This document shows positions 62,300 to 64,000 of a DNA stretch of 64,000 bases, piece after piece. Position 1 is the first letter of the stretch. Each line of letters opens with the position of its first letter. This DNA comes from an uncultured Bacteroidales bacterium. GTDB lineage: Bacteria > Bacteroidota > Bacteroidia > Bacteroidales > F082. The notes beneath the pieces are model-generated. The model had not been told where the DNA came from. It was given only the letters and a program-made list of their open reading frames with translations, and searched no databases. The position numbers and the translations under genes are program-made. The stretch spans positions 1-64,000 of the forward strand of contig CALBNV010000100.1 in the NCBI GenBank assembly GCA_937896895.1. Direction: 5' to 3'.

Positions 62300-63322
62300 A
62301 TGAAAAGAGGTTTTGGAAGTGACAATCATTCCGGCATCAGTCTGGAGGTTTTGAAAGCGATTGCCGATGCGAATGTTGAACACGCTTTGGCATACGGCGA
62401 CGATGAATATTGCGCGAGAGTTGAAGAGTTGTTCAGACAACAATTTGGAAATCAAGCCGTTGTGTCGTTTGTCTTCAACGGCACCGGAGCCAACGTCATG
62501 GCGATTGACTCGATGGTTCGCTCGCACGAGGCGGTGGTCTGCGCCGAATCTGCTCACGTGAATGTTGACGAATGCGGTGCGCCGCAACGTATCGTCGGCT
62601 GTCGTTTGCTGACCGTTGACACGCCCGACGGCAAACTCACGCCGGAGTTGGTGAAGACCCGTCTTCATGGTTTCGGCTTCGAGCATCACTCGCAACCAAA
62701 GGCTATAACTATCACACAATCAACGGAATTGGGAACGCTTTATACCATCGATGAAATTAAGGCGTTGGCTGATTTGGCACACGAATACAACATGTATCTG
62801 CATGTTGACGGGGCGCGTTTGGCGAATGCCGCGGTCGCGTTGAACTGCACCTTCAAGGAGATGACAACCGATGCCGGCGTTGATGTCGTTTCGTTCGGCG
62901 GCACCAAAAACGGACTGATGATAGGGGAGTCGGTGGTGTTTTTGAATCCTGAGTTGGCAAAGGATTTCAAATATCGCCGCAAGCAGGGTCTTCAGCTGTG
63001 CTCGAAGATGCGGTTTTTGACTGTCCAGTTTGAGGCGTATTTCAAAGACGACCTCTGGAGGCGCAATGCGGCGCATTCAAATAAGATGGCGCAGTTGTTA
63101 TACAACAAGGTGAAAGACATCCCGCAGTTGAAGGTCATGTATCCGGTTCAGGTGAACGGCGTCTTCGTGCAGCTGCCTCGTGAAGTCTGGACCGAGTTGC
63201 AGAAAAAGTATTTCTTCTACGACTGGGACATTGACAACAACGTGGTGCGATGGCTTTGTTCGTTCGACACGACGGAAGACGACATCGAGAGCTTCGTGAA
63301 GGCGTTGAAGGAGTTGCTGTGA
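62300..63322 (+). CDS. Low-specificity L-threonine aldolase
   Basis: PLP enzyme of the beta-eliminating lyase fold, 340 residues, cleaving L-threonine/allo-threonine to glycine and acetaldehyde. SDNHSGISLEVL at the start, FNGTGANVMAIDSM (phosphate-binding region), HVDGARLANAAVAL, and PLP lysine K203 in SFGGTKNGLMIGE. The frame opens at 62186 inside the symporter gene, but ATG 62300 gives the conserved N-terminus. 68 bp after the symporter. Confidence 0.92.
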   Translation: MKRGFGSDNHSGISLEVLKAIADANVEHALAYGDDEYCARVEELFRQQFGNQAVVSFVFNGTGANVMAIDSMVRSHEAVVCAESAHVNVDECGAPQRIVGCRLLTVDTPDGKLTPELVKTRLHGFGFEHHSQPKAITITQSTELGTLYTIDEIKALADLAHEYNMYLHVDGARLANAAVALNCTFKEMTTDAGVDVVSFGGTKNGLMIGESVVFLNPELAKDFKYRRKQGLQLCSKMRFLTVQFEAYFKDDLWRRNAAHSNKMAQLLYNKVKDIPQLKVMYPVQVNGVFVQLPREVWTELQKKYFFYDWDIDNNVVRWLCSFDTTEDDIESFVKALKELL

Positions 63323-63459
63323 TTGTAAAATTGTAACGTACAGAACGCAATCGCACAAAGCCGCTGAGCACAAAAAGCAATGAAATGAGATAACAAAGAC
63401 GTAGCTGCGTCCTGAAATTTTCAGATGATTTTATTCCGCCAACGGGTTGAAATAACAAA

Positions 63460-63558
63460 GATTATGAGATTTTGGGATGTTTTGGGCAAAAAGATTATGA
63501 GATTTTGGGATGTTTTGGGTGAAAAGATTATGAGATTTTGGGATATTTTGGTCAAAAA
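63460..63558. repeat. 33-bp tandem repeat, three units plus a partial fourth
   Basis: GATTATGAGATTTTGGGATG recurs at 63460, 63493 and 63526 with exact 33-bp period, each followed by TTTTGG and an A-rich stretch; a partial copy (GATTTTG) starts at 63559. Units 1 and 2 differ by few bases, unit 3 has ATATTTTGG for ATGTTTTGG. It fills the 291-bp gap between the aldolase and the ATPase gene, just upstream of the latter's -7 box. No spacers, so not a CRISPR. Confidence 0.85.
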
Positions 63559-63583
63559 GATTTTGTGGAAATGATTTTTTGTG

Positions 63584-63591
63584 TATTTTTG
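63584..63591 (+). promoter_or_regulatory. -7 promoter element (TATTTTTG) for the ATPase gene
   Basis: TATTTTTG with a TTTTG 18 bp upstream (63561-63565), within the partial fourth repeat, so the repeat array may supply the -33 element. The ATG is 22 bp downstream. Confidence 0.55.
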
Positions 63592-63613
63592 CAGAAATTT
63601 TTATGGTCATTTC

Positions 63614-64000
63614 ATGATATTCAAACGGAAAATATACGATGTCATGCTCCAATGGAAAAAGGAGATGAACGGCAAAAGTGCAATTATGATAGAAGGTCCA
63701 CGACGCGTAGGAAAGTCAACAATTGTTGAAAACTTCGCACAAAATGAATACGATTCATATTTGCTGATTGATTTCTCAAAAGCCCCAAAAGAAGTGTTTT
63801 CGCTTTTCGACGACATCTCCGATTTGAATTATGTTTTTCTGCGTTTCAAACTGTTGTACGGCGTGCAACTGTTTGAACGCAAGTCAGCTATAATTTTTGA
63901 TGAAATACAGGAATGTCCCAAAGCAAGGCAAGCGATAAAGCATCTTGTCAAAGACGGGCGTTATGATTATATTGAAACAGGCTCTCTTATTTCCATTAAA
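63614..64000 (+). CDS. AAA-family ATPase (DUF4143-type), N-terminal part, cut by window end
   Basis: 129 codons read from ATG 63614 to the window end without a stop. Walker A is GPRRVGKST at about residues 29-37 and Walker B is AIIFDEIQECP near 90-100, followed by a sensor region YIETGSLISI. This is the start of the large family of single-gene ATPases with a DUF4143 C-terminus that occur in many copies in Bacteroidota genomes; their role is not settled. An upstream ATG at 63603 is closed after four codons. Confidence 0.82.
   Translation, partial: MIFKRKIYDVMLQWKKEMNGKSAIMIEGPRRVGKSTIVENFAQNEYDSYLLIDFSKAPKEVFSLFDDISDLNYVFLRFKLLYGVQLFERKSAIIFDEIQECPKARQAIKHLVKDGRYDYIETGSLISIK

Noticed and set aside
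63460..63563. CRISPR-like array
   Set aside because: Units are contiguous with no spacers and no cas genes are near; it is a plain tandem repeat.
63431..63652. Minus-strand 73-residue ORF with 11-residue repeats (QNIPKSHNLF)
   Set aside because: The repeats simply reflect the 33-bp DNA repeat, which is a multiple of three; it overlaps the ATPase promoter and start.

Overview
The window looks like a chromosomal segment of an uncultured member of the Bacteroidota, most likely order Bacteroidales. The main evidence is the repeated TAnnTTTG type -7 promoter element, several times with a TTG exactly 19 bp upstream. Supporting features are A-rich leaders without clear Shine-Dalgarno sites, a ribosomal protein S16 with an Ala/Glu-rich tail, split two-subunit transketolases, an AddB-like nuclease, PorV-like and PEGA outer-membrane proteins, and an AmgK-RapZ fusion. 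Coding density is high and no gap longer than 300 bases lacks a gene.

Region 1 (1-17.8 kb) is a surface polysaccharide (capsule/O-antigen type) locus, all on the plus strand. It holds a sugar aminotransferase and an acetyltransferase for a 3-acetamido-3,6-dideoxyhexose-like sugar, GT2, GT4 and GT61 glycosyltransferases, a polytopic GT-C/polymerase-like protein, an asparagine-synthetase-like amidotransferase whose position 2 is Ser instead of Cys, a PaaK/CapK-like adenylate-forming enzyme, a second acetyltransferase, a DUF354 protein and a NodB-like deacetylase. It ends with the export machinery: a Wza-like lipoprotein, a Wzc-like tyrosine kinase with a 13-fold Gly-Tyr tail, and an outer-membrane barrel. 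The locus is mosaic. Its first ORF is a chimera, a recombination scar at 8.1-8.6 kb joins a PaaK N-terminus to a GT4 C-terminus, and some genes are clearly more AT-rich than others.

Region 2 (17.8-38.6 kb) is mainly housekeeping: an RluA-type pseudouridine synthase, transketolase pair 1, tRNA-Pro(TGG) and tRNA-Ser(GCT), alkaline phosphatase, S16, a PEGA/beta-barrel protein, a DnaE polymerase with an N-terminal proofreading exonuclease in the same chain, thioredoxin, a DUF58 protein, an HhH/outer-membrane protein paired with a PorV-like barrel, a DUF456 protein, a second diverged transketolase pair, a C69 dipeptidase and RarA.

Region 3 (38.6-46.2 kb) is the most unusual part. A four-gene block encodes an SPFH (YdjI-type) protein ending in a GYF_2 domain, two unrecognised four-helix membrane proteins, and a zinc-ribbon/TPR membrane protein. 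It is preceded by two inverted repeats and a degenerate IS30-type transposase fragment, and followed by a membrane-tethered TPR-HTH regulator and two small orphan genes. The parts resemble the B. subtilis YdjG/YdjI membrane-stress module, but I see no PspA here. This is my best candidate for an undescribed system.

Region 4 (46.3-64 kb) has a GH20 hexosaminidase lipoprotein, an alpha/beta hydrolase, a minus-strand operon for MurNAc/GlcNAc recycling (AmgK-RapZ fusion, MurU-like) running into an AddB-like nuclease, a DUF349 protein, chorismate synthase, a CYTH phosphatase, nicotinate phosphoribosyltransferase, a YgjP-like metallopeptidase, a sodium:solute symporter, threonine aldolase, a 33-bp tandem repeat and the start of an AAA ATPase cut by the window end.
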